This document shows positions 26,182 to 33,812 of a stretch of DNA of 64,000 nt, piece after piece (the stretch's first letter is position 1; each line of letters opens with the position of its first letter). Made by a program: the position numbers and the translations under genes. This DNA comes from Streptomyces polyasparticus (GTDB taxonomy: Bacteria; Actinomycetota; Actinomycetes; Streptomycetales; Streptomycetaceae), in NCBI RefSeq assembly GCF_014493765.1, contig NZ_JACTVJ010000010.1:186001-250000 (forward strand), written 5' to 3'. A model generated the notes under the pieces. The model searched no databases and had not been told where the DNA came from. It saw nothing but the letters and a program-made list of their open reading frames with translations.

Positions 26182-26250
26182 GTCCGAGCGTCAGCTCGTA
26201 CGAGGTCCGGGCGTCAGGTCCTACGAGGTCCGGGCGTCAGGTCCTACGAG
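26182..26250. repeat. Tandem repeat, three copies of 23 bp, at 3' end of response regulator gene
   Basis: Three adjacent 23-bp units start at 26182, 26205 and 26228. The last two are identical (GTCCGGGCGTCAGGTCCTACGAG) and the first differs at three or four bases. Partial copies flank both sides. The stop codon of the response regulator (26237) falls inside the third unit, so the C-terminal end of the protein is made from repeat. Confidence 0.85.
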
Positions 26251-26914
26251 GCGTGACGAGGCCCGACTCGTAGGCGAGGACCACGAGTTGGGCGCGGTCG
26301 CGAACGCGCAGTTTGGTCATGGCCCGGTTGATATGGGTCTTCGCGGTCAGCGGACTGATCACCATGTGGTCGGCGATCTCGTCGTTGGACAGCCCCTGCG
26401 CGGCGAGCGCGACCGCTTCCCGTTCGCGGCCGGTGAGTTCGGTCAGACCCGTGCCGGCCGCCGCGGGCGTACCGGGGAGCGGCTGGGCGACGAAGCGGTG
26501 GATCAGCTTGCGCGTGATCGAGGGCGCGAGCAGCGCGTCCCCGCGGGCCGCCACCCGTACGGAATGCAGCAGGTCCTCCGGCAGGATGTCCTTGACCAGG
26601 AACCCCGCGGCGCCCGCGCGTAGGGCATCAAGGACGTACTCGTCCATGCCGTAGTTGGTCAGGATCACCACGTGCACCCCGGCGAGGGCCGGATCCGCGG
26701 CGATCTGACGGGTGGCCTCGATGCCGTCGAGCACCGGCATCTGGATGTCGATCAGGGCCACGTCGGGCAGATGCCGCCGTACGAGCTCCAGGCCCTCCTG
26801 GCCGTCGGAGGCCTCGGCCACCACCTCGATGTCGTCCTCGAGGTCGAGCAGTGCGCGGAAGCCGCTGCGGATCAGCCGCTGGTCGTCGACGAGCAGCACT
26901 CGGATGGCACTCAT
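26237..26914 (-). CDS. Two-component response regulator, NarL/LuxR family
   Basis: A 225-residue regulator with a receiver domain (acidic pair near the start in LLVDDQ, phospho-acceptor Asp in ALIDIQMP at about 56, Lys in GFLVKD near 106) and a C-terminal LuxR-type HTH (LTGREREAVALAAQGLSNDEIADHM). It overlaps the stop of its kinase by four bases. The C-terminal codons lie in a 23-bp tandem repeat. Target genes unknown. Confidence 0.94.
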   Translation of the reverse strand: MSAIRVLLVDDQRLIRSGFRALLDLEDDIEVVAEASDGQEGLELVRRHLPDVALIDIQMPVLDGIEATRQIAADPALAGVHVVILTNYGMDEYVLDALRAGAAGFLVKDILPEDLLHSVRVAARGDALLAPSITRKLIHRFVAQPLPGTPAAAGTGLTELTGREREAVALAAQGLSNDEIADHMVISPLTAKTHINRAMTKLRVRDRAQLVVLAYESGLVTPRRT

Positions 26915-28038
26915 TGCGTACGCTCCACGGGGAGTTCGGCCAGGACACTGAACCCGCGCTCGGCGCGTGGCACGGCCTGCAGCCGGCCGCCGAGTGCGGT
27001 GACGCGTTCGCGCATGCCGAGCAGTCCGAGGCCGGACTCGGGCGGGCTGTCCGGGCTCGCCTTGCCGTCGTCGTCCACCTGGACGGTCAGCGCCCCGGGA
27101 CGGTGCTCGACGCGGACGGTCGCGGTGGAGGCGCCGGAGTGCCGTACGACGTTGGTCAGCGCCTCCTGCACGATCCGGTAGGCGGTACGGCCCACGGCCG
27201 CCGGGACGTCTCCGCGGGTGCCCTCGACGGTCAAGGTCGCCTCGAGACCGCCGCGGCGGACCCGTTCCACCAGCTCCTCGATGTGGTCGAGACCCCGGGG
27301 CGGCGCGGTGTCGTCGTCGCGCAGCGCCTCCAGGGTGGCGCGCAGCTCACGGGTCGCCTCGCGGCCGGCCTCCTGAATGGCCAGGAGCGCCTCGGAGACT
27401 TCCTCGCCGCGGCGGCGCGCCACATGCACGGCCACTTCGGACTGCACCTTGATGATCGAGATCTGATGGGTGAGCGAGTCGTGCAACTCCCGTGCGATAT
27501 GCAGCCGTTCCTCGTCCGCACGCCGCTCCGCGGCCTCCTCGCGGCCGCGTTCCGCCTCCTCGGCACGCCGTTCCGCCTGCCGCAGCGCCTCACCCGCGGC
27601 GAACGCGGCGATCAGCCAGGCCGCTTCGAGCGTGCCACGGGCCTGCGCGAGCGCCTCGCTCGCGGGCCCGTCGTGGAAGGCGAGGGCCGACACATGCAGG
27701 ACGAGCACGAGCGCGACGGACCCGATCACGGTGACGGCATGGTGGCCGGCGCGCACCGCGCCGTACACCGCGACGAGATAGGCGACGGACAGCACCTCGA
27801 ACCCGGCGGCCTGATAGCCCACCGCGCACAGCCCGGTCACGGCGAGCACCGCGAGCGGCGCCCGGCGGCGCGCCGCCAGCGCGAGACCGCCGGCCGCGAG
27901 CAGCGCACAGCCGATCAGGCCCGCGGCCCCGTCGGGGGCGGGGCCTGCCAGGCCTGTCCCCACCAGGAGTGCCGCCACGGCGAGGGCGAGCAGCCAGTCC
28001 CTGACACCTGCGGGGACACGCAAGCGTCCGATGTCCAT
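26911..28038 (-). CDS. Two-component sensor histidine kinase (HisKA_3, NarX-like)
   Basis: A 375-residue kinase. The N-terminal ~130 residues hold four or five membrane helices with short loops, which suggests it senses the membrane itself rather than an extracellular ligand. A coiled, charged linker (AERRAEEAERGREEAAERRA) leads to the HisKA_3 motif RLHIARELHDSLTHQISII with the phospho-His. HATPase boxes follow (QEALTNVVRHS and GLGLLGMRERV). Forms an operon with the response regulator downstream. Confidence 0.94.
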   Translation of the reverse strand: MDIGRLRVPAGVRDWLLALAVAALLVGTGLAGPAPDGAAGLIGCALLAAGGLALAARRRAPLAVLAVTGLCAVGYQAAGFEVLSVAYLVAVYGAVRAGHHAVTVIGSVALVLVLHVSALAFHDGPASEALAQARGTLEAAWLIAAFAAGEALRQAERRAEEAERGREEAAERRADEERLHIARELHDSLTHQISIIKVQSEVAVHVARRRGEEVSEALLAIQEAGREATRELRATLEALRDDDTAPPRGLDHIEELVERVRRGGLEATLTVEGTRGDVPAAVGRTAYRIVQEALTNVVRHSGASTATVRVEHRPGALTVQVDDDGKASPDSPPESGLGLLGMRERVTALGGRLQAVPRAERGFSVLAELPVERTQ

Positions 28039-28264
28039 GCGCGCACCCTAGCCCGCCGTCCCGGGGCGGCGAGTCGTGCTGCCGAAGGAGCGATCGGCTA
28101 CCACGGCTGCGGTATGCGGGGCGGTTCTGCCACGGGTGCGGCAGCGCGAAGTGTCTGCGTCTGCGGGACGCGGCGGGCCTGGTCCCGCGGGCACTCTCGA
28201 AGCAGCTCGACCGGCGGAACACCGCCAGGAAAGCCCAACTGACGCAGCCCACTGGGGAGAAGCC

Positions 28265-28627
28265 ATGAACACTGCACAGGCACTGACACTGGCCGCCGAA
28301 GGCGGAGTCATCGGCGACGGACGTACGGGCGCCAACCTCGCCCTCGGCGTGGGCCTGCTCGGCGTGGCCCTCGGCTGGCTGGCCCTGTCCCGCGTCCGGG
28401 GCCGCATCCGCTTCGGCAACGCACGGACCACCGGCCTCTCCGCGCTCGCCGTGGGCCTGGCCGGCACGTTCCTCGCCGTGCTGCACCTGGCCACCTCCGA
28501 CGGCGGTCCCGGCACCGGCAACGGTCAGGTCGGCGCGGTCCTCGCCGTCCCGCTCGGCCTGGTCGCCATGGCCTTCGGCGCCCGCGTCCTGTCCCGCATC
28601 CGCGGTGGAGCCCCGGTCCGCGGGTGA
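28265..28627 (+). CDS. Small membrane protein, DUF6223-like
   Basis: A 120-residue protein with three hydrophobic segments: ANLALGVGLLGVALGWLAL, LSALAVGLAGTFLAVLHLA and VGAVLAVPLGLVAMAFGARV. Streptomyces proteins of this type are annotated DUF6223, with no known function. The start at ATG 28265 follows GGGGAGAAGCC, a good Shine-Dalgarno. The upstream open frame to 28076 has no support. Confidence 0.8.
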   Translation: MNTAQALTLAAEGGVIGDGRTGANLALGVGLLGVALGWLALSRVRGRIRFGNARTTGLSALAVGLAGTFLAVLHLATSDGGPGTGNGQVGAVLAVPLGLVAMAFGARVLSRIRGGAPVRG

Positions 28628-28721
28628 CGCCGGTGCGGCCTCCGCGTCGCCGGGCTCCGTCCGCCAGGGCGGGCCCGGCCTCGTGACGCACCGGCCGCGC
28701 TCATCCCAAGGCGGTCCGCAC

Positions 28722-29636
28722 TCATCCCGAACCGGTCCGCCCGAAAGCCCCTCGCAAAAGCGCCCGCAGCGTCCCCGCCGCGGCATCCGACTCGTCCGCC
28801 CGGTGCACCACCGAGATCGTGCGCCGCAGCGCCGAGGCCTCGAGCCGCCGTACGCCCACGGGAGTCGACGCCATCCGCGCCACCATGTCCGGCACGACCG
28901 CCACCCCGAGCCCCGCACTGGCCAGCGCGCAGACCACGCCGTACTCCGGGGTCTGCAGCACCACCGAAGGCACCGCACCGGCCGCCGCGAGCGCCGCCTC
29001 CACGCCGCGCCGCCGCGGATGGTCCGGCGCCATCGAGATCAGCGGCTGCCCGGCCAGGTCCTCAAGCGGCAGCCGGTCGGCGCCGGCCGTGAGCACATGG
29101 CCCGGCGCCGTCACCAGGACCAACTCCTCGACGAGCAGCACCTCCGCCCGTACGGAACGGGGCAGCGGCTCCGCTTCGCCCGGCTCGTAGGTGTGCGTCA
29201 ACGCCAGGTCCACCTCGCCGTCGGCCACCGCCGTCACGCCCGCGGGCGGCTCGAACTGCGTGACGGCAAGCTCCACATCCGGGTGCGCCCGCCGGAACGC
29301 GCTGAGCGCAGGCGGCAGCAGATGGACCCCCGCCGTGGGAAAGGTCCCGATCCGCAGCCGGCCCCCGGACAGGCCGGACAGCTGCGCCAGTTCGTGCCGT
29401 GCCCGGTCCAGTTCGTCGAGCACCCGCCGCGCCCGCGCCACGAGCAGCTCACCGGCGGCTGTCAGGCGTGCGCCGCGATGGTGCCGTACGAGCAGCGTGG
29501 TGCCTGCCTCCCGCTCCAGTTTGGCGAGCTGCTGGGAGAGCGCGGGCGCGGTGTAGCCGAGGCGCTGGGCGGCCCGGGTGATCGAGCCCGCCTCGGACAC
29601 GGCGACCAAAGCGGCCAGTCGCGTCGGGTCGTACAT
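28722..29636 (-). CDS. LysR family transcriptional regulator
   Basis: A 304-residue LTTR. The N-terminal winged HTH (residues 5-60: LAALVAVSEAGSITRAAQRL, then APALSQQLAKLEREAG) is followed by the periplasmic-binding-like effector domain. It is divergent from a LysE-type exporter with 84 bases between starts, the usual arrangement in which the LysR protein senses the exported solute and turns on the exporter. Confidence 0.94.
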   Translation of the reverse strand: MYDPTRLAALVAVSEAGSITRAAQRLGYTAPALSQQLAKLEREAGTTLLVRHHRGARLTAAGELLVARARRVLDELDRARHELAQLSGLSGGRLRIGTFPTAGVHLLPPALSAFRRAHPDVELAVTQFEPPAGVTAVADGEVDLALTHTYEPGEAEPLPRSVRAEVLLVEELVLVTAPGHVLTAGADRLPLEDLAGQPLISMAPDHPRRRGVEAALAAAGAVPSVVLQTPEYGVVCALASAGLGVAVVPDMVARMASTPVGVRRLEASALRRTISVVHRADESDAAAGTLRALLRGAFGRTGSG

Positions 29637-29720
29637 GCCCCCACCCTAAAGCAATGCTTAAGGCAGACCATGAAGATTGCAAGTACCTGCTGAAGGCTGT
29701 ACGGCGGCAGGCTGAGCACC

Positions 29721-30353
29721 ATGGATGCCACGCTCCTTGCCTTCACCCTGCTCGCCGTGGGCCTGGTCGCCCTGCCCGGTGCGGACTTCGCCGTCGTCGT
29801 GCGCGGTGCCCTCGCCTCACGCAGGGCCGGGCTCGCCTGCGCCTTCGGGATCGCCGCCGGGCTGCTGCTGCACACGGTGCTCGCGGTGGCCGGGGTCGCG
29901 GCGGTGCTCGCGACCCTGCCCACGCTGTTCCGCGCGCTGCAACTGGTCGGCGCCGCCTATGTGCTCTACCTGGGAGTCCAGGCCCTGCGCTCGCTGCGGC
30001 GCCCGCGCACCGACGCCCCCGGCGAGTCGGCCGCCCTGCCCCGGCTCACCGCGGCGGCGGCCCTGCGCCAGGGCTTTCTCACCAACGCCCTCAACCCCAA
30101 GGCGTCGATCACGTTCCTGAGCATCCTGCCGCAGTTCGTTCCCGATCAGGGGTCCGCGCTGCCGCGCACGCTGCTGCTCGCCACGATCGTGGTCGTCATC
30201 GCGCTGCTGTGGTTCCCGATGGTCGCGCTGCTCGTCGACCGCCTCGGCCGCTTCCTTCGCCGGCCGCGCGCCGCACGCGCCGTCGAGGCCGTCACCGGGA
30301 TCGCCCTCACCGGGCTCGGACTCGGGCTGCTCATCGCGCCGTTGACGGGCTGA
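29721..30353 (+). CDS. LysE family translocator
   Basis: A 210-residue membrane protein with five or six helices. LPGADFAVVVRGALASRRAGLACAFGIAAG is the LysE/RhtB N-terminal signature (a Pro-Gly-Pro/Ala-type motif). NALNPKASITFLSILPQFV is the conserved central motif. Exports amino acids or related solutes. Regulated, by inference, by the divergent LysR gene. Starts at ATG 29721. Confidence 0.93.
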   Translation: MDATLLAFTLLAVGLVALPGADFAVVVRGALASRRAGLACAFGIAAGLLLHTVLAVAGVAAVLATLPTLFRALQLVGAAYVLYLGVQALRSLRRPRTDAPGESAALPRLTAAAALRQGFLTNALNPKASITFLSILPQFVPDQGSALPRTLLLATIVVVIALLWFPMVALLVDRLGRFLRRPRAARAVEAVTGIALTGLGLGLLIAPLTG

Positions 30354-30355
30354 GT

Positions 30356-30383
30356 GCCTGTCCCCCGTGAACGGGGGACAGGC
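30356..30383. terminator. Bidirectional hairpin terminator between lysE-type and NlpC genes
   Basis: Perfect 13-bp arms (GCCTGTCCCCCGT and ACGGGGGACAGGC) with a GA loop, directly after the LysE stop and 36 bases from the convergent NlpC/P60 stop. It can serve both transcripts. Confidence 0.85.
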
Positions 30384-30418
30384 CTCGCGCAGTCAACTCA
30401 GTTCAACGGAGGGGCCGT

Positions 30419-30892
30419 TCAGCGCACCCGCCCGTACCACACGCTCCTGGTCCAGATTTTCTCCAGACGCACCTTGGAGCCGGGCTTGGGGGAGTGCCAG
30501 ATGCGGCCCTTCCCCGCGTATATGCCGACGTGGTAGACACTCCGGCCCGAGTGGAAGAACACCAGGTCGCCGTGCTTGCGCTGGCTCGCCTTGATGTGCC
30601 GGGTCTTGTTGTACTGGGCCGCTGCCGTACGTGGCAGCTTCTTGCCCGCGCGCTTGTACGAGTAGAGCGTCAGTCCTGAGCAGTCGAACCGGCGTGGCCC
30701 CGTGGCCCCGTACTTGTACGGAGACCCCTTCTTCGACGCCGCGATCTGGACGGCCTTCGTGGCCGCTGTGGCGGCCTCGGCCTGGTCTGTTGCTCCTGGT
30801 ACGAGAACGGTGCCGCCGACAACCGCGAGCGTCAGCGCCGAAGCACTGCCGGCCCGCGTGATCAGAGACGGAACACGATGACGCGCAGTCAT
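30419..30892 (-). CDS. NlpC/P60 family cell-wall hydrolase, secreted
   Basis: A 157-residue protein. A signal sequence (about 1-40, hydrophobic SALTLAVVGGTVLV, then AEAA cleavage region) leads to an NlpC/P60 domain with the catalytic triad Cys71 (FDCSGL), His121 (YHVGIY) and His133. It cleaves D-glutamyl-meso-DAP type bonds in peptidoglycan. The start at ATG 30892 is fixed by GAAGGG upstream. A long c-di-AMP riboswitch precedes it, in keeping with the known link between c-di-AMP and wall hydrolases in actinobacteria. Confidence 0.93.
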   Translation of the reverse strand: MTARHRVPSLITRAGSASALTLAVVGGTVLVPGATDQAEAATAATKAVQIAASKKGSPYKYGATGPRRFDCSGLTLYSYKRAGKKLPRTAAAQYNKTRHIKASQRKHGDLVFFHSGRSVYHVGIYAGKGRIWHSPKPGSKVRLEKIWTRSVWYGRVR

Positions 30893-30899
30893 GCGCAAC

Positions 30900-31115
30900 C
30901 CTTCGTCAGCCGCCTGTGAAGGATGACCTGTCGGATTCGGGCCAACGAAGATGCCCGGCCGCCTTCCCGTCACGGCTCGACTGCCGCGCCGGTACGGCGA
31001 CTTCACCCCAAGGGGCGCCTGGACCTTTCGGCCCTCCGCCCCGTACTGCTCGGGTCCTCCACTCCTGCCGGTCCACCGATGTCGACCTGGCATCCGGGCA
31101 GCGGCAGGACTCGGC
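30900..31115 (-). promoter_or_regulatory. ydaO-type (c-di-AMP) riboswitch
   Basis: The 5' leader of the NlpC/P60 gene carries the conserved ydaO blocks in order on the leftward strand: CCTGCCGCTGCCCGG, CAGGTCGAC, CAGGAGTGGAGGACCC, CTTGGGGTGAAGTCGC, and near the 3' end CGAATCCGACAGGTCA then CAGGCGGCTGACG. This is the pattern I know from Streptomyces resuscitation-factor and NlpC genes. Binding of c-di-AMP turns such genes off. It ends about 8 bases before the start codon. Boundaries are approximate. Confidence 0.88.
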
Positions 31116-31448
31116 GTCCGCCCGGACCGCCCCGCCGCTGTGGCGGGGGCTTGTCGTCGGAAGGGATCTTCACGCACGGCACGGGCGATTTCCGACTAGA
31201 AACGGCTGTTTGTGAGGCTCCTCACGGCTGACCCGTTCGGGTGGACACGGGTCGGTGACGCGCAGAGATCGGCGCCGCGACGACCCGCGTACCAGCGGCG
31301 GAATGAATCATTCCGGCTTGCGCGTACAGGACTTGCGCAACTCCGCTCGTACGTACATCAGTAACGTGGCTACGCCAAAAGGGGGAGCGTGACTAGTCCT
31401 GACGGAGGCGTGCGCAGACGCCCCGCACCCCCTCGCGGTGGCCGCCCC
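31116..31448. other. Promoter region of NlpC gene and unexplained remnant
   Basis: The part next to the riboswitch must carry the leftward NlpC promoter. A perfect 6-bp inverted repeat GTGAGG-CT-CCTCAC is at 31212-31225. Further right, on the + strand, AAGGGGGAGCGTG at about 31379-31391 looks like a strong Shine-Dalgarno and start with an upstream 29-codon frame (ATG 31301). What follows is antisense to the gene at 31449, so no + gene continues. Confidence 0.4.
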
Positions 31449-31757
31449 TCACCTCCCGGCGGCAGGCGGCACCGCGACGCGCCCGCTGCGCCGCTCCCCG
31501 TCGAGGGTGCGCAGCGCCCGCGCGAGGGTCGCGGCATGCACCTCGCTCTCCCCGCGGCGATGCATCGCGTCCAGTGCCTCGCGCAGTTCCACCGCCTTCG
31601 TGACCAGGGCTTGTGCGGCGCGCAGCCCGCTGTAGGTGTCACGCCCGCGGGCCGGATTGATCCGGCCGAGCAGATCCACGACTTCGAGATAGCGGTCGAT
31701 CAACTCGCCCTCGGCGCGCGTCAGTGCGGGCAGCGGCGGCGGTTCGGGTGGCCACAC
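31449..31757 (-). CDS. Hypothetical protein downstream of clpP paralogue
   Basis: A 102-residue all-helical protein of unknown function. LTRAEGELIDRYLEVVDLLGRINPARG and AAQALVTKAVELREALDAMHRRGESEVHA form likely amphipathic helices. It starts at ATG 31757, six bases after the ClpP stop, and has Streptomyces-like codon use, so it is probably co-expressed with that protease. No domain recognised. A role as a small partner of ClpP is only a guess from position. Confidence 0.65.
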   Translation of the reverse strand: MWPPEPPPLPALTRAEGELIDRYLEVVDLLGRINPARGRDTYSGLRAAQALVTKAVELREALDAMHRRGESEVHAATLARALRTLDGERRSGRVAVPPAAGR

Positions 31758-31763
31758 GCACGC

Positions 31764-32405
31764 TCACCCGCCTTCGCCGGCACGGGTCCTGCGGTCCGGC
31801 ACGATCCGGTCGACCAGGCCGTACGCGAGCGCCCCGGAGGCGTCCAGGATCTTGTCCCGCTCGATGTCCGCGGAGACGGCCTCGCGGGTCCGCCCGGTGT
31901 GCCGCGCGAGCATCTCCTCGAACTGGGCTCGGGTGCGCAGGAGTTCATCCGCCTGGATCGCCAGATCGCTGGTCTGCCCCTCGACGGGCTCGGTGAACCG
32001 CGGCTGGTGCAGCAGCACCCGTGCGCCGGGCAGCGCCGCCCGCTTGCCCGGCGTGCCGGCCGCGAGCAGCACGGCCGCGGCGGACACGGCCTGTCCCAGG
32101 CAGACCGTCTCCACATCGCAGGAGACGAAGCGCATCGTGTCGTAGACGGCGCTCATCGCACTGAACGAGCCGCCGGGGGAGTTGATGTAGAGCGAGATGT
32201 CCCGCTCGGGCGCCGCATGCTCCAGATACATGAACTGCGCCATCACGTCATTGGCCGCGGTGTCGTCAACGGCCGTCCCGAGAAAGACAATCCGCTCCTC
32301 GAGCAACTTTGCATACGGATCCTGGGTCCGCACCCCTTGGCTGGTCCGCTCGCTGAACTCCGGCAGGACATGACGACCTGCCGGGCCGGCTCCCATCTGG
32401 TGCAT
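31764..32405 (-). CDS. ATP-dependent Clp protease proteolytic subunit (ClpP paralogue)
   Basis: A 213-residue ClpP with an intact triad by alignment: Ser108 ([12 protein letters not shown]), His133 (LLHQP) and Asp184 (ERDKIL). The N-terminal region lacks the long propeptide seen in ClpP1/P2. The [14 protein letters not shown] form resembles the secondary ClpP3/P4/P5 types of Streptomyces rather than the housekeeping pair. GGAGG precedes ATG 32405. It stands alone without a second clpP or clpX nearby. It is divergent from the Phd-type antitoxin, a likely protease substrate class. Confidence 0.92.
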   Translation of the reverse strand: MHQMGAGPAGRHVLPEFSERTSQGVRTQDPYAKLLEERIVFLGTAVDDTAANDVMAQFMYLEHAAPERDISLYINSPGGSFSAMSAVYDTMRFVSCDVETVCLGQAVSAAAVLLAAGTPGKRAALPGARVLLHQPRFTEPVEGQTSDLAIQADELLRTRAQFEEMLARHTGRTREAVSADIERDKILDASGALAYGLVDRIVPDRRTRAGEGG

Positions 32406-32453
32406 GGCATGCCTCCGCGTCAGAGGTCGGCGCGGGAGACCGCCCGCGCCGTT

Positions 32454-32496
32454 CTGTAAAAAATGTACAGGACGTACGTGACGTTAGAATGGGGTC
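32454..32496 (+). promoter_or_regulatory. Promoter/operator of orphan Phd antitoxin, leaderless
   Basis: An inverted repeat CTGTA / TACAG with a 7-base centre lies at 32454-32470. A clear -10 box TAGAAT is at 32485-32490, ending six bases before ATG 32497. That spacing puts transcription start at the A of the start codon, so the mRNA is probably leaderless. The repeat sits near the -35 zone and may bind the antitoxin. Confidence 0.6.
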
Positions 32497-32775
32497 ATGG
32501 CCTACGAGATTCCGGTGACGCAAGCCCGGGCAGAGCTTGCCGATCTCATCAACCGTGTGGTGTACGGCGGTGAACGCGTGGTCGTCACCCGGCACGGCAA
32601 ACCGTTGGTCGCGCTGGTCTCGGCCGAGGATCTGGGGAAGCTGGAGGCCCTGTCGGCGGCCGAGGGGGAGCCCGTGGTCAGCGCGGTGTCACAGGTGGCA
32701 CCGGCTGCGCCGTCCTCCGCGGAGCAGCAGCGTTTCGGGATCGCGGCGGAGCACCGCGGGCACGGCGCTTCCTAG
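32497..32775 (+). CDS. Phd/YefM-family antitoxin (no toxin adjacent)
   Basis: A 92-residue protein. Residues 1-52 match the Phd/YefM DNA-binding fold: IPVTQARAELADLINRVVYGGERVVVTRHGKPLVALVS. The C-terminal 40 residues are Ala/Ser/Gln-rich and likely disordered, the part that normally folds on a toxin. The next gene is on the opposite strand and is a PHP hydrolase, so no RelE/Fic/VapC partner is present. It is an orphan that may act as a plain repressor. Confidence 0.88.
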   Translation: MAYEIPVTQARAELADLINRVVYGGERVVVTRHGKPLVALVSAEDLGKLEALSAAEGEPVVSAVSQVAPAAPSSAEQQRFGIAAEHRGHGAS

Positions 32776-32795
32776 CGGCACGCGGCACTCGGTGC

Positions 32796-33812
32796 TCAGA
32801 CGAGAGTGATCGGATGGGTGAGCGCGGCGACGTCCCCGCTGGGGTGAGGGACCTCGATGCGGACGAACATCGACTCCTTCGCGGTCGTGTCCCACCGCAC
32901 CGGATCCGTCCCGCCGCGGGGGACAGGCGCTTGATGCACCTTTCCTCGATCGGTGTGGAAGCTGACGGTCCCCTCCGGTACGCCTCGCGCGGCGGCCTGA
33001 ACTTCGGCCCGCCCGCCGTGAGTTGTCAGCTGTTCGCCCACCCCGACCACCAGACAATCGACCTCGGCCTCGGCGGTGAAGGTCACCTCCACATCCGCCG
33101 ACTCGGCGATCCAACTGTGGCCGGCACGGATACCCGTCAGGATCGCCCCGGTGTTCAACCCCTCGGCGAAGACCACGGTGTGAGGGGTCCCGATCTGTAC
33201 ATCCAGGTGGGTGTCGCTGTTGCCCATGGCCGGTCGCCACGAGCCCGTGCGCAGGTCCGTTGCGAGGCTGCGCCCCCACTCCGCCAAGGTGGCCTCGTTG
33301 TCCGCGTTCCAAGGCCGGTTCGAAGTCCACAGTCCGTTCCAGACCTCCACCACGTCGAAGCCCCGTATGGGGAACTGGAAGTCGCCCGACGGATAGGGCG
33401 CGTGAGGGTGTGCGGCCACGCACAGCCCGCGGCGTCGATGGACCTGGTCCAGGTGCTGGTCGATCGGCCCATCCCTGGCCTGATGGTTCCAGTCGACGAC
33501 CTCGCCGGGTTCGAGGCCGAGCGCGAGCCAGTGTCCGGTCTTTGTCGTCACTTCCTCACCGAGCATGATCAGGAAGTCGGCGGCGGCCAGATGGCCCCAC
33601 ACACCGGCTCGCGCAGCCGAGTTGTGCTCCGTCGTCGCCATGAAGTCGAGCCCGGCAGCCCGAGCCTGAGCGGCCAGTTCCTCGGGATCGAGCTCCCCGT
33701 CGGAATGGACCGAGTGGACATGGCAGTCCCCTCGGTGCCACGCCGCCCCGCGTCCGGTCGCCTGCCTCGGCGGGTATCCCAAGTGCGGTAAGGCGCCCGG
33801 CAGTTCAGCCAC
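32796..33812 (-). CDS. CehA/McbA-type PHP-domain metallohydrolase
   Basis: About 338 residues. Metal ligands are seen in DCHVHSVHSDGELDPEEL (His31, His33, His36 from GTG 33812) and TTEHN (His63), then AAHPHAPYP and AMGNSDTHL. The C-terminal third is a beta-rich domain. The fold is that of the PHP phosphoesterases. Relatives hydrolyse carbaryl-type esters, but the substrate here is unknown. The start GTG 33812 overlaps the upstream stop as GTGGCTGA. As I recall, related Streptomyces proteins carry a twin-arginine or Sec signal, which is absent here. Confidence 0.85.
   Translation of the reverse strand: MAELPGALPHLGYPPRQATGRGAAWHRGDCHVHSVHSDGELDPEELAAQARAAGLDFMATTEHNSAARAGVWGHLAAADFLIMLGEEVTTKTGHWLALGLEPGEVVDWNHQARDGPIDQHLDQVHRRRGLCVAAHPHAPYPSGDFQFPIRGFDVVEVWNGLWTSNRPWNADNEATLAEWGRSLATDLRTGSWRPAMGNSDTHLDVQIGTPHTVVFAEGLNTGAILTGIRAGHSWIAESADVEVTFTAEAEVDCLVVGVGEQLTTHGGRAEVQAAARGVPEGTVSFHTDRGKVHQAPVPRGGTDPVRWDTTAKESMFVRIEVPHPSGDVAALTHPITLV

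Noticed and set aside
31389-32459. A 356-codon + strand frame
   Set aside because: Antisense to the ClpP paralogue and the small gene after it; ClpP motifs are intact. Only its very first codons with a strong Shine-Dalgarno are of interest, and that is reported separately.
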